Below are positions 11,970 through 24,200 of a stretch of DNA of 64,000 nt, piece by piece. Both the position numbers and the translations under genes were made by a program. The stretch's first letter is position 1. Each line of letters opens with the position of its first letter. Below the pieces are notes generated by a model that worked only from the letters and a program-made list of their open reading frames with translations, was not told the DNA's origin and made no database searches. The DNA comes from Prinsepia uniflora (taxonomy: Eukaryota; Streptophyta; Magnoliopsida; Rosales; Rosaceae): contig CM064867.1 of assembly GCA_032719365.1 (NCBI GenBank), positions 42,433,651 through 42,497,650 on the forward strand. The letters are read 5' to 3'.

Positions 11970-12731
11970 TTAGATTTTCCCCATTTTCAACTCTTTGTAG
12001 CTAGGAGGACGAAATCCAGTGAATTTCTTGCTGGTCCTCCTTACATGTTCGCCTTGAAGAGCCCAGTATAGAATCTCAAGAGTGTCGTTTATAGTACCCA
12101 AGGAAGCAATATGTGTGATGTTAGTGGCGAGCGTTTTGGGGTGATTCTGATAGAGCCACGTTGTGTAAAAGGCTTCACATGAGTGTTTTGCACTAAACGG
12201 AAGGAGATTGAAGATGAGCTTGAGGGTGGTTTGGGGGTTATGAGACCAGACATCAGGGAGGAGTTTCTTCATAAATTCAAGGGAATCTTTAAGGGTGGAC
12301 TTTTTACTGAAATTTTCTTCTAGTTTGACCTGGAAATACAGATCAAGGCAGGGGTTGTCATAGGAGGAAGATGGGGGGAACATTCTGGACATTTCAGTGA
12401 TAGCCAACATTGTTGTTGTTCTTGTTCTTGCTAGTAGTGAAGGACCAACAAGGTCAAGAACAAGATTAGTTTTTGCTATTTTGGGTATTATTGATAAACC
12501 ATCGACAAGGCTTTGGCATTCTTTGAGAACATAGGTGATATACACCTGCAGTGGTTTCTTCATTTTAGCTTCAAATTCAAATTCAAATTCTAAACGGAAT
12601 TGAAATTGAAATTGAAATGAACAGAGAAAGTGGAGTGGTGGTTGAAGCTTCAACTTTGCAAGAAAGTGGAGTGGTCCCTCCGTCATTATTTTGATGTAGA
12701 TGTGAATTGTGACCATCAATGGATCTTGCAA
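11970..12731 (-). pseudogene. Captured N-terminal fragment of a DUF2828-family plant gene
   Basis: A 253-residue frame lies wholly inside the TIR element. Residue 57 (ATG at 12563) is the likelier native start, because residues 1-56 include low-complexity FQFQFQF and EFEFEFE runs. Family hallmarks as I recall them are the N-P-C-L-D segment with a following F-X-V, then H-(N/D)-P-X-T-T-L-K-L-I-X-N-L, an E-A-F-Y-T-X-X-L-(W/Y) segment and H-P-K-T-L-A-X-N, then the L-E-I-L-Y segment. DUF2828 proteins are much longer and end in a von Willebrand A-like domain, which is absent. The glycine-rich loop expected after N-L is replaced by PFSAKHS. The function of the family is poorly known. I read this as a transduplicated exon and not a working gene. 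Confidence 0.7.
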
Positions 12732-13133
12732 TCAATTCAAATATCCTAGTTGATAATAATGGATTTGGCAGACAATTTCAATACCATTGTCGATTTGTCT
12801 CTTCGTTGAGTACACTGGAAAGACGAAGGTCTGGTTACCTTGAAATGGTGCCGCATATCTGGTTAGATTTCATGAAGAGATAGAGCAAAGATAGGTTCAA
12901 TGGTGGTGAGGCGCTTCGCCGCTAATTGGGATGGTTCATTTATGATGGGTAACACGGTACAGTGGGGAGTTTTGGACTGATGATGAGATTTATTTTATTT
13001 CATTTTTATTTTTATAAAATTTGATGAAAGAATTATATTTTACCCTCCCACATTACGGCTGACATGGGAAAAGGGTGCCTGCGCGCCAAAATTTTTCATT
13101 TTACCCTTACTTTTCACGGAAACATAACACCTT

Positions 13134-13251
13134 GAACGAAAAAGGAGCTGAGTGACCCTACTCAGCCATTTCAGGGTGTTAAGAGAACGAATAATCAGTT
13201 CAGGGTGTAAAGTGTGACAAAGGTGCGAGTTTATGGTGCATTTAGTTTAAT
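13134..13251 (-). repeat. Right terminal inverted repeat of the Pack-MULE-like element
   Basis: It mirrors 11565-11682. On the plus strand it reads AATAATCAGTTCAGGGTG then TGTGACAAAGGTG and GGTGCATTTAGTTTAAT to the outer end at 13251, where the host LTR resumes. Confidence 0.85.
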
Positions 13252-14456
13252 AAGCATTTGGAAAAATGATTTGAATAATGAAATAGTTTTTAGATTTTGA
13301 AATGTGTTCGAGCTTGTATCCCATTTGATTTATGGTTTGACTTAGAGTATAGTCAAATGCGAGGAATTGATATATCAGGTTGTGACCCTGTTTCAGATTT
13401 ATGAAAGATATTTCGGGCATGTGACCCATTTGTGGATTTGATAGGATTCATGGAATCCTGTATTTATGAAGGGTTGCTAGACACTATTTCTACAATGGTT
13501 TCGTGGAAACTGATTTTATGAAATTATGTCCGGGCGTAGACCCTATTGAGATGTTTTGAGATGATGTGAAATTTTTTCCACACGACCATCCTCTATGATG
13601 TGATGATAGCCTCCGGACGTCGACCATCCAGTTGGATGTGTGATCCTGGAGAGGTCACAGGGACACTGCATGCAGGAGTGTCAGAGATGGACATTTTGCA
13701 AACGTCGAGCCAGGGGTTCCGATCTTGTAGATGCCATCGCTCAGCCATTGACCATCCTTTGTGATGTGTGATCCTGAGTTAGAACACCTAGATGTCGAGC
13801 CACGGGCTCCGAGCCTGGTGCAAATTTGGATGTGTAATCTCGAGTCGCACACGTAGTGCTGATATCGTGACTGGCGATGATGGGAGATGATTGGATATTG
13901 GATAAAGAGGATTGGTGAACATGTTTTCATGAGACTCTGGATGTGAGTCTATATTTCAGACAGAGGCCCTATTGAGATGATTAATGAGATTGTTTTGGGC
14001 TAAGATCACATGTGATTTTGTATTTGGGATGAGCCCCTACGTGATTTGGTTTTGGGCTAAGTCCCTACTGAGGAAATGGCTTTGATTAAGTCATGTTTCC
14101 ACTGTGTTTTGATTTGAAAAGCAATATGATTTGCTTTTGAGAGAGTATTTAAAAATACTGTTTTTTCATGCATGCATGCTTTTACTTGAAAGGTATAAAT
14201 ATCTTTACGATAAATTGTTTTGAACTGTTTATTTTTGTCCACTCACAGGTTTCATGTTTTTTATACCATTTGGGTTGATAGCAGATGTGGGCTGTAGCCG
14301 AGACCGAGACATCAGATGCCGTTGCTGACTCCACAAGTCACTGTGCACTCTGTAACCCTGAGCAGGTTATGGTTTATCCATGGTCAGACAAGTGGTGTCA
14401 GACGGGAGCATCGTACATCCCACGATAATTCAGGGGGATTGAGATGGGTTGTGTCA

Positions 14457-14611
14457 TTTGGTCTCTACCAAACAGCTAGCATACATTACCAAGAAATTGA
14501 TGCTATACTATCACTAACATTCCTTGTTGTACACAACTTAGTATAACCTTCCACTTCGTGCATACCTCACCATATCACTCATCCTCATAACCAAGTCCTC
14601 CATCACCCCCT
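14457..14611 (+). other. Athila-like 5' untranslated leader
   Basis: These 155 bases lie between the end of the LTR at 14456 and the gag start of the old Athila-like element. TTTGGTCTCTACC right after the LTR does not match the TGGTATCAGAGC primer site well. I see no other signal in it. Confidence 0.4.
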
Positions 14612-14812
14612 ATGGCTGATAAATGTGAGGCATGTGTCCTACCCAAGCCAACCCCACGATTTCTTGGGGAGTATACCACTCCACGTATCTCCGAGAATCA
14701 ATTTCCAATTATTTTAAATCGTTTACTAAGGAAACTTTTTAGCTAAGATCAGAGACCTATTAACATGGTCTCCAAATTCCATGGACTGTCCTGAGAGGAC
14801 CCTCATTTGTAC
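14612..14812 (+). pseudogene. N-terminal gag fragment of an Athila-like Ty3/gypsy element
   Basis: The frame opens with ATG at 14612 (M-A-D-K) and reads about 65 codons with two stops. It includes the F-H-G-L-S segment followed by E-D-P-H, a conserved landmark of Athila/Tat gag proteins just before the L-K-E-F motif. The frame is broken at 14812 by the LARD-like element and resumes at 24569. Gag would form the capsid of the particle. Confidence 0.7.
14808..14812. repeat. Left target-site duplication of the 14813-24563 element
   Basis: TGTAC here faces TGCAC at 24564-24568. Four of five bases match, and the difference is a C/T transition. Confidence 0.75.
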
Positions 14813-14992
14813 TGACAGGACCCATCCCAATCCCCCCGGGGTTAAAGCGGGATGACCTTGCTCCCGTCTGACACGAAGTGTCAGATAAGGGATATTTCTG
14901 AATTTTGCCCTCCCTGACTATCAGAGTACGCCAGGATCCAGATGAGGTATGTGATATCTCAGTCTCTGCTATAGTCCACATCCGCTGTCAAC

Positions 14993-16423
14993 CTGAAGGG
15001 CAGTCAAAACATTAAAAGCTGTGAGTGGACAAAACAAGCAGTTTATAAAAACATTTCCATAAAGACATTTGTACCCTTCACTTAAAAACATGCATGCATT
15101 CGAAAACCGTTTAACCAAAGAAACCCTATGTGGGACTAAGCCCAAAACGATAATGAAATAGACCATATTGGCCACTGCCCAAATCCATAAGAAACCAATA
15201 AGGGACTCAGCCCAAAACCATAACCATACTGAAACCAAATACACGAGCCACTGCTCAAATCCTGTGCACACCTATGCACACAACATATCACATATCATAT
15301 ATCATATATAAGTCACACAACCAATCCTGTCACGGTTTCCAAAAGCTACGCGCGTGCTACCCGGGTCTCAATCCGAGTCTTCTCAAAGCCAAGGTCAATG
15401 TCCGCAGACCACTGACCCTACCCAAGGTTAGAGTATCCATAGCCTTCTTGAGAAAAAGGAACCCAAATGGGGGGTGACTCCACTTAGTCGGTGCTCCGTG
15501 ACTACTCCGGGGTCCACCCAGGCCAACGACCCTCCCCAGAGGAGATAGAACAAGTACACAAGGTATATGAACATATATATACATAACACAAATATCCATA
15601 CTCGGTTCCCTTGAACCGTCATGATCCATAATATCCATTCCATTCATATATATATATACATATATATATATAAAATCCTCTATGCCCGGTTCCCATAAAC
15701 CGTCATGTACTATAATAAACTTTTCTAGGGTTCATGTTGGTTCCCATAAACAGCCATGAACTTGGAAATCCATCAAGGGTCCTTGACCCGAAATCATAAC
15801 CATAAAAAAATTGGGTCTCATGCCCGAACATATGACATCAGTTGGGCATCTTGCCTGATATCTCAGGGTCAGTCACTACTCCGATCGTAGTGATGTGTGC
15901 AACCATCCATCCAGGACCGCCCTCAATCCTGGTATGTCGTCGGGAACGAATCAACCGACACGACCACCACAAGATCATGGTGCACTCATCACTGATCTCT
16001 ATCCTGAACCGTCAGCACTCCGAAGTCGAGCCTCCCCAGGCTACCCGACAACAGATCGTGTGTCGTGACCTCTCCGGAAGGAACACATCCCAATCCAAAG
16101 GCGAGCCTCGTATCTTCCGTCGCCGTACACCTAGCACTCGCCGCGACCACGATTTAGACCCGAAGGTCATTCATAGCGTCATATGCCCGAGACCAAACCA
16201 AATGGGCCTCATACCCGAGTTTATCCTTTTGAAATCCAATTCCAAATCATTTAGACCATTAAAGAAATACAGACCCGTATAAGCACTGTATAAGGCCGAC
16301 CCCTCGAAATACGTGCTTATACGTAACCACATACAAATGCACCCATGGCATTACTAAACATGTAATAAAACATATAATAAACATTTATGCATGCACCAAT
16401 TTAGAAAACCAAGGTCCACTCAC
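14993..16423 (-). other. Intron-like module inside the 3' LTR
   Basis: On the minus strand it opens GTGAGTGGAC (complement of 16414-16423) and ends TTTGACTGCCCTTCAG (complement of the bases from 14993). The inverted GTCCACTCAC lies near 15017-15026. The interior has short GGGTC-N-GACCC style words and a TGCATGCAT at each side. It is the same module as at 996-1914, in a diverged subfamily. Confidence 0.45.
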
Positions 16424-17538
16424 AGTGCCATCTCGATTTGCGTGCCATACAGCTCTACCAAGCCAATCACCATCACTGGGACTCCCGAACCTGTCCAAAT
16501 CATAATAGAAGGTTACTAACTACTTAATTAACCTCCTACTAAAGCCCCGTAATTTTTCGGAATTTGTAACTATTTTAAATCACAATCTGAAACCTTCTGA
16601 TGCTCCGAACATTATCGAGACGGTGTCCGATCGACACGAAACCAGTCCCAAAATGTTCGTTACATTGAATAGAGTGTTGTTGAACACTTCCCCATTGGAC
16701 CTACCACGCGCCCCCACGCATCCAATGATGGTGCTACGCGTGAAACCCAAGCGCGACACTATTCACCTTCTTCAACCCGCAGTGAACCGGGTCTGCCTGC
16801 ACTGAACCGGCCGAACCGGTTTGGACCGGTTCAAGGCCATAACTGGTCCATTTTTGGTCCATTTTGCCCCATTTTAATCCCTAAAGCTTTCTATGTTCAT
16901 TTCCTATCTTTTTAGACGTTAAAAACCGGAGAAAAACTACAAAATCCATACCTCCTTGATCGGCCATAGTGGTGGTGACTGTCACCTCCGTTCACCGTCC
17001 AGTCCAGGTCTTCCTAAGCCTCGAAAACAACTTCACTCAGCTCCTAAAGTCCCCAGAAGCCGTTTCCAATTAATGAAAATCACTCAATCCCTCTAGAACC
17101 CGAAAACATGATTTTGAAACCATGAACCCACGGGTCGTGTTCCTCCACCATCGACCACCATCACACCGTTGTGTCCTCCCCCTCTCACGGTCACACACAT
17201 GAGCACAGCATGATCACGGTAATGAAATGTGGTGTTTTTTTGGAAATGGGAAAATGTAGAAATGGTGGTTCGGGTTTCGTTGGAAGAAGAAGAAGAAAAT
17301 ATGGTGATGGTGTCGTGAAAGAGAAGAGAGATGGGATTATTTGATGATGATAATCAGAAAGGGACAGATGAGATGGATGGTGATGATTTAGGGGGGTATA
17401 GGGATGGATGGCCAGGATTAAAGATGGGTAAATTGGAAATTATAAAATAATTAAAATATTATTATTTTAATCAAATCTCACCAATCAATGTGAGATCCAC
17501 TTTTTAGGGATAATGCTTTTTAGGGATAATGACCAATT

Positions 17539-17564
17539 GGATGAGTGACAAGTGTCACTCATCC
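17539..17564. promoter_or_regulatory. 26 bp palindrome in the LTR promoter region
   Basis: GGATGAGTGACA, two bases, then TGTCACTCATCC: a perfect 12+12 inverted repeat. Copies of the same element lie at 24024-24049, 35210-35233 and 59382-59407, and decayed ones near 9668 and 9930. On the LTR sense strand it precedes the leader, so a dimeric factor site is likely. This is inference from position and conservation. Confidence 0.6.
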
Positions 17565-18079
17565 ATGGGTCCCACACTAAAAGTCAACAAATCAGATATT
17601 GCCAAGTGTCCTCACCTCGTAATGCACATATAGTGCAATCGAACTTCAGTGACCTATAACTTCCCCGTTCGAAGTCCGATTTCAGCGTCCCGCCTTTCTA
17701 TGAATTCGTATCATCCCGATCTACGTAACGAGTCTCGGCCCTGGTCCGTTGGACCTCCCAGTCCAAAATTCAACATTTTGCCCCCTTTTAAGAAAAATTA
17801 CCAAAATGCCCCTTAGCTTCTGAACGTCATAACTTCTTCCTCGAACGTCGGAATTGAACGTGCCACCTGTCTATGAATTCGTGACGTCACGAACTACGTC
17901 ACGGTCATTGGTCAAAGTCCATTTGACCACCAAAATGAAAAGTCAATGTTTTGCCCATTCTAGGGGCAAAATGGTCATTTGGCATCGTTCGTCCGATTTC
18001 TCTCAACTAATCACGGATTAACCTCACTAATCGTGATTAGTCACTAATCTAATCCTGGAATTCGGAACGGGTCGTTACA

Positions 18080-18145
18080 ACCTTCCCTCCTTAATTAATT
18101 TCGTCCTCGGAATTCCAACCGTTCTTCCCTCCTTAATTTAGTTTC
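18080..18145 (-). promoter_or_regulatory. Polypurine tract, duplicated
   Basis: On the minus strand AATTAAGGAGGGAAGGT abuts the 3' LTR. A second ATTAAGGAGGGAAGAACGG lies about 45 bases inward, each after a short G/A-rich word (CGAGGACGAAATT or CGAAAACGAAACT). The LTR-adjacent copy is the expected plus-strand primer. The other looks like a small tandem duplication of the same end. Confidence 0.75.
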
Positions 18146-21100
18146 GTTTTCGAAACTCTAACTATACTGATTCCACAACCACCTCGTGGAAATCAATCTT
18201 TACCTCACAATACATGTACGCTAGTACACCAACTAGTCAACATAAAACGCGTTTGCAACCAGGCGTACCACTATCACTCACGTCGCATTGACTACACTCG
18301 ACCACGTCGAATGACAGTAGCCATACGGTCCGAATTGACACCACTTGTCAACTCTACCGATTCGCTGACACAAACAACTCGACGGTTCCTTTCTCAATCA
18401 CCAATCTATCCTGCTATCTGCTCCCACATGGAGTCACCAAATCTCAGTGGCCGATCCACGCTAACACCTCCGACAAACTGTCACCACTTGACAGTCGTCA
18501 GTCAAAAACTGACAGTATACCCACTTGTGGTTACACCAACCACCGATTTACTCAACTTGAGTAAACACTTACCAGCACTATACCCACTTGTGTAACTGGA
18601 CCAACCAGAAATACTATGACCCAATGCACAGTATCCAACATCTAGTTCACGTTCTCGACTAATCCAATGGTATCGAAACTAGGCCGACTACCAATACGCT
18701 CACCAACGTACCCACGGTATAACCTACATACCGTCACCAGGCACCACAAGTCTGACCGGTATCGTACCTCGAACAACGTACAAAGTACGTACATCTATCC
18801 ATCAATCAAACTACAACGACCTAGGTCATAGCAAATCACGTTTCTATCTTGGTGTCCATCTGTCCAATCCTGTACCAGACAGATCACAACTCCAACCCAT
18901 TATCCATTTCCAAATCCGAATCCGGAATCATTATTCCGTAAGCTAGCATTTGGAATAACCATTCCGAACCCAAATCCATAAATCCACTTTAAAGTTCCAA
19001 AATCGAATCCCGAATCGTCATCCAGAAATCCAATTCCAAAACCTGAAATTTCGTTCTCGTCTACCGAGACGTACCAAAACTGAACCTATCGGTTACCTGC
19101 TCAATCGATTACACATTACATTTGATTGACTTCATAGGGAAGCCAATCCCAACATCAACATATCTAGGCTGACCAAATCCGACCTCATCGGATACTTACT
19201 CGGGCGTAATATATCATACGGGATTCACTTCGAAAAGAAGTTCAGTCCAAACATCTTCAACTCAAACATCCAAGTAATAGTGATGAACTCTCCACCTATC
19301 TGGATCATCAAGATCACGATCCAAATCCATTACTACGTCACCCGACCATAAATGTCAAGATCAAGGATCGTCACGAAGACCAAAGTCCTTAACTATTTCC
19401 CACATCTAAACCGATCAGTCACATCACTCCTTAACCAATTCTCACATCTTAATAGATCAGTCAACGACGAGACACGCCGAGACTGTGGGTTCTCACTGAT
19501 TACCTTGTATCGATCCTTGTCATTCCATCTAGGAAAAACCAAGGACGATCCGATATGATGACATCAAATTTCTTCCTACGTGGATGCAAACAAACACTTA
19601 TTGCATTCACCACAGAAGATGAGAAATCTGAGTCACCTAGCTTCGATATGCTCAACTCCTCCTGATGACCCAAAATAAATGCCGGGTCCACTAACCAATA
19701 CACGACCAATGTACTGGTGACACAACCATCATCTACCATCATCTACCACGGTAGAACCAGAGAAGTCACCCTAATGACTTCGAAACACTCATTACCAATG
19801 CGGAAAACCCGCATTCCACTCGTCACCTCAATCGCAACCTCTCGCGATTCCGCAGTTCCAACCATGTCGGAACCAATATACTCGAACATCATCCACGTGT
19901 TTCTTTTAGACTAGTTAGGGACACATGCCCATTTCGCCTATCCGTTTATACTATGTATGTAGGTACACTCATTCCGAGTGGAATTCACTCAACTCAAGGT
20001 TAAACCTTGTATACTATTTACGAATGTGCATATACGGTCTCCAACACTCGCATCTCGTACCTCGAGTCTCAACTACTACTAGATTCTATTCAGTCCATCA
20101 TTATCCATGATTCACGCCCGAACCACAGATACCGATTATAAGCCTAACTCGACGGAGTCACAATCACCAGCACCAGCACCAACACTAGTACCCGCGCCAA
20201 CGCACTATCATCAACACTAGTATCATCACAAGGGCATCAGCATAAAGTGTGCGAATCAGACAACCCTGGATCTCCGCTCATACCGAGCGACGACCCCGAA
20301 CCTCTGCTCGTTTGGAGAAACTTTGCCTCCCTCGTACCCAACACCTCTGGGTACAGTCACCCCGAAAACTCATACGAGAAAAGGAAACGTCCCCTGAACG
20401 TCCCCGATTCCCAACAACCGTAACTTCAACCACTCTAGGTAGTAGCGCCTGCCACAGACTCGTACAGACCTAATCACCATACATCACGACATCTAGACTC
20501 TGCATCCAACGGAATCAATCGCCTGTACCAACTACTCCATATCCCACTCCAGGATTCCATCGACAAGTACCAACCCTGATAACTTGTCCAACCAAACTCT
20601 AACCAGTCGCAACTCGACTCAACCAACGTCGTCTACCAGGTCGTTCATGACCTTAGTTGTACCAACAATCAATCACAACTGAGTAGCACGACAACCAACT
20701 AGGTTTAACCGATAAGTAAAACCTCGACTGCAGAGTGCAGTCCCATCACTAAAACTGGCATGACTAGACCGACTAACGGCCTCAAATTCGAAGAGTCGTC
20801 AAAGTCAAACCATTCGCAAACTCACATTTCCGAACCATACATTATAAGGTAGGGTTCCACGATCACACCTAGAGTTCCTCTTGAACCCAACTGCTAGCCA
20901 CCAACTGTAGTACAATCCACAATTTGACCGACCCCGCGGTCTTGACCTCGTAACGACGTCAATCCAACTAGGATTCCTCGAATCTGACTGCTAATTGCCA
21001 TAAGTTCAACTAGAGTTCCACGAACATGACTGCTAACTTCCAACTGCAGTACACTCCACGAATCCGGCTGCTCCCAGCAGTAAATCCATCTAACTCACCA

Positions 21101-21229
21101 ATATCCGATCATCGGATGGTCACAACACCAAACTATCATCAAACTGAACCCACAATATAGTGAAAGACGATCCCAACTAACCGTCTCACGATCCAAGCTC
21201 TCAAGTACCCTTTAAATCATCCTTCCTAT
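18146..21229 (-). other. Non-coding interior of the LARD-like element
   Basis: About 3.1 kb without a frame that shows gag, protease, RT or integrase motifs. Base composition is rich in A, C and T on the plus strand, with CA-rich and CACCA/CCAAC-rich stretches (for example 20158-20230). The only open frames are under 100 codons and carry no recognisable motif. It may hold packaging signals, which cannot be read by eye. Confidence 0.7.
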
Positions 21230-21283
21230 GCTCTGATAGGAGCTAACTGAGCTCTGATAAAAGCCAGCCTCGCTCTAATACCA
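21230..21283 (-). promoter_or_regulatory. Primer-binding site within a three-copy 21 bp array
   Basis: GCTCTGATA occurs at 21230 and 21251, and GCTCTAATACCA at 21272-21283, at exact 21 base intervals. The last is the primer site, the complement of TGGTATTAGAGC, with one mismatch to initiator-Met tRNA. It lies three bases from the LTR start at 21287. The other two lack the terminal CCA. Confidence 0.7.
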
Positions 21284-21286
21284 CTT

Positions 21287-24200
21287 TGACAGGACCCATC
21301 CCAATCCCACTGGGATTAACGCGGGATGACCCTGCTCCCGTCTGACACGAAGTGTTAGACAAGGGATATTTCTGAGCTTTGCCCTCCCGGGCTATCAGAG
21401 AACGCTAGAATCCGGAGGAGGCATGTGATATCTCGGTCTCTGCTACAGTCCACATCCGCTGTCAACCTGAAGGGCAGTCAAAACATTAAAAGCTGTGAGT
21501 GGACAAAACAAGCAGTTTATAAAAACATTTCCATAAAGACAGTTGTACCCTTAACTAAAAAGCATGCATGCATTCGAAAACCGTTTAACCAAAGAAACCA
21601 TATGTGGGACTAAACCCAAAACCATAATGAAATAGACCATACGAGCCACTGCCCAAATCCATAAGAAACCAATAAGGGACTCAGCCCAAAACCCTAACCA
21701 TACTTAAACCAAATACACGAGCCGCTGCTCAAATCCTGTGCACACCTATGCACAACACATATCACATATCATATATCATATATAAGTCACACATCCAATC
21801 CTGTCACGGTTTCCAAAGCTACGCGTGTGCTACTCGGGTCTCAATCCGAGTCTTCTCAAAGTTAAGGTCAATATCCACAGACCACTGACCCTACCTGAGG
21901 TTATAGTAACCATAGCCTTCCTGAAAGTAAGGAACCCAATTGGGGGGTGACTCAACCCAATCGGTGCTCCGTGACTACTCCGGGGTCTACCCAGGCCAAC
22001 GACCCTCCCCGAAGGAGATAGAACAAGTACGGAAGGTATATGAACATATATATACATAACACAAATATCCATGCCCGGTTCCCCTAAACCGTCATGATCC
22101 ATAATATCCATTCCATTCATATATGCAGATATATATATAAAACATCCTCCATGCCCGGTTCCCATAAACCGTCATGTACTATAATAACCTTTCCAAGGTT
22201 CATGCTGGTTCTCGTAAACCTTCATGAACTTGGAAATCCATCAAGGGTCCCTGACCCGAAATCATAACCATAAACAAACTGGGTCTCGTGCCCAAACATA
22301 TGACATCAGTTGGGCATCCTGCCCGATATCTCAGGGTCAGTCAAGACTACGATCGTAGTGATGGGTGCAACCATACATCCAGGACCGCCCTTAATCCTGG
22401 TATGTCGCCATGAACGAATCAACCGACACGACCACCACAAGATCATGGTTCACTCATCACTGATCGCTATCCTGAACCGTCAACACTCCGAAGTCGAGCC
22501 TCCCCAAGCTACCCGATAATAGATCGTGCGTCGTGACATCTCCGGAAGGAACACATCCCAATCCGGAGGCGAGCGTCGTATCGTTCGTCGCCGTGCACCT
22601 AGCACTCGCCGCGACCGCGATTTACGCCCGAAGGTCATCCATAGCAACGTAGGCCCGAAACCAAACCAAATGGGTCTCATACCCAAGTTTATCCTTTTGA
22701 AATCCAATTCCAAATCATTTAGACCATTAAATAAATGCAGACCCGTATAAGCACCGTATAAGGCCGAACCCTAGAAATACGTGCTTATACGATACCACAT
22801 ACAAATGCACCCATGGTATTGCCAAACATGTAATAAAACATATAATAAATCTTTATGCATGCACCAATTTAGAAAACCGAGGTCCACTCACAGACCGTCG
22901 GAGCTGCCGCCTTGATTTGCATGCCATACGGCTCTTCTGAGCCAATCACCATCACCGTGACTCCCAAACATGTCCAAATCGTAATAGAAGGTTACTAACT
23001 ACTTAATTAACCTCGTACTAAAGCACCGTAATTTTCTGGAATTTTTAACTATTTTAAATCCCGATCTGAAACCTTCTGATGCCCCGAACATTATCGAGAC
23101 CGTGTCCGATCGACACGAAACTAGTCCCAAAATGTTCGTTACATCGAATAGAGTGTTTGACATATTGAACACTTCCCCATTGGACCTACCACGCGTCCCC
23201 ACGCGCCCAATGAAGGTGATGCGCGTGAAAGCCACGCGCGACACTATTCACCTTCTTCAACCCGCAGTGAACCGGGTTCGCCTGCACTGAACCGACCGAA
23301 CCGGTTTGGACCGGTTCAAGGCCATAACTGGTCCATTTTTGGTCCATTTTGTCCCATTTTAATTCCTAAAGATTTCTATGTTCATTTCATATCTTTTTAG
23401 ACGTTAAAAACCGAAGAAAAACTACAAAATCCATACCTCCTTAATCGGCCATGGTGGTGGTGACTGTCACCTATGTTCACCGTCTAGTCCAGGTGGTCCT
23501 AAGCCTCGAAAATAACTTCACTCATCTCCTAAAGTCCCCAGAAGCCGTTTCCAATTAATGAAAATCACTCAATCCCTCTAGAACCCGAAAACATGATTTT
23601 GAAACCATGAACCCACGGGTCGTGTTCCTCCACCATCGACCACCATCACACCGTCATGTCCTCCCCCTCTCACGGTCACACACATGAGCACAGTATGATC
23701 ACGGTAATGAAATGTGGTGTTCTTTTGGAAATGGGAAAATGTAGAAATGGTGGTTCGGGTTTTGTTCGAATAAGAAGAAGAAAATATGGTGATGGTGTCG
23801 TGAAAGAGAAGAGAGATGGGATTATTTGATTATGATAATCAGAAAGGGAGAGATGAGTTGGATGGTGATGATTTAGGGGGGTATAGGGATGGATGGCCAG
23901 GATTAAAAATGGGTTAATTGGAAATTATAAAATAATTAAAATATTATTATTTTAATCAAATCTCACCAATCAATGTGAGATCCACTTTTTAGGGATAATG
24001 CTTTTTAGGCATAATGACCAAATGGATGAGTGACACTTGTCACTCATCCATGGGTCCCACACTAAAAGTCAACAAATCAGATATTGCCAAGTGTCCTCAC
24101 CTCGTAATGCACACATAGTGCAATCGAACTTCAGTGGCCTATAACTTCCCCGTTCGAAGTCCGATTTCAGCGTCCTGCCTTTCTATGAATTCGTATCATC

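Larger units (their letters stand above)
11565..13251. mobile_element. Pack-MULE-like DNA element carrying a plant gene fragment
   Basis: The element is 1687 bp with terminal inverted repeats of about 118 bp. Both ends begin ATTA(G/A)ACTAAATGCACC and continue through CACCTTTGTCACA and CACCCTGAACTGATTATT. It lies inside an LTR whose sequence resumes on the far side. Flanking bases are similar (AAGGCAT on the left, AAGCATT on the right) but do not form a clean 9 bp duplication. No transposase is present. Long inverted repeats plus a captured coding fragment fit a non-autonomous Mutator-like (Pack-MULE) element. Another TIR superfamily is not excluded. Confidence 0.75.
9310..14456 (+). mobile_element. 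Plus-strand 3' LTR, interrupted by a Pack-MULE-like element
   Basis: It starts TGTAATGACTC after a polypurine tract and ends TTGTGTCA at 14456. Subtracting the 1687 bp insertion leaves an LTR of about 3.46 kb. Landmarks are GTTGACTTTT near 9434, a duplicated promoter/leader block at 9671-10196, TGACGTCAGC near 10772, GTGAGTGGAC at 11197, TGCATGCAT at 11226, GCATGCATGC near 14169 and GTCCACTCACAG at 14237. Its U3 differs from that of the LTR at 6316, so the two probably do not belong to one element. Confidence 0.8.
14813..18079 (-). mobile_element. 3' LTR (3267 bp) of the LARD-like element
   Basis: Read on the minus strand it starts TGTAACGACCCG at 18079 and ends GGTCCTGTCA at 14813. It has the U3 duplication (17640-17990), a GGATGAGTGACA palindrome at 17539-17564, ACCGGT words near 16800-16835, the intron-like module 16423-14993, and an AT microsatellite at 15644-15671. 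Several longer chance frames on both strands are not conserved between the two LTRs and are not reported as genes. Confidence 0.9.

Noticed and set aside
6316..14456. One element with the LTRs at 6316 and 9310 as its pair
   Set aside because: The two LTR starts and U3 sequences differ too much for LTRs made identical at insertion. They are treated as separate remains.
15644..15671. Regulatory meaning of the AT microsatellite
   Set aside because: The matching LTR at 22120-22140 has a shorter, different AT run, so it varies freely.
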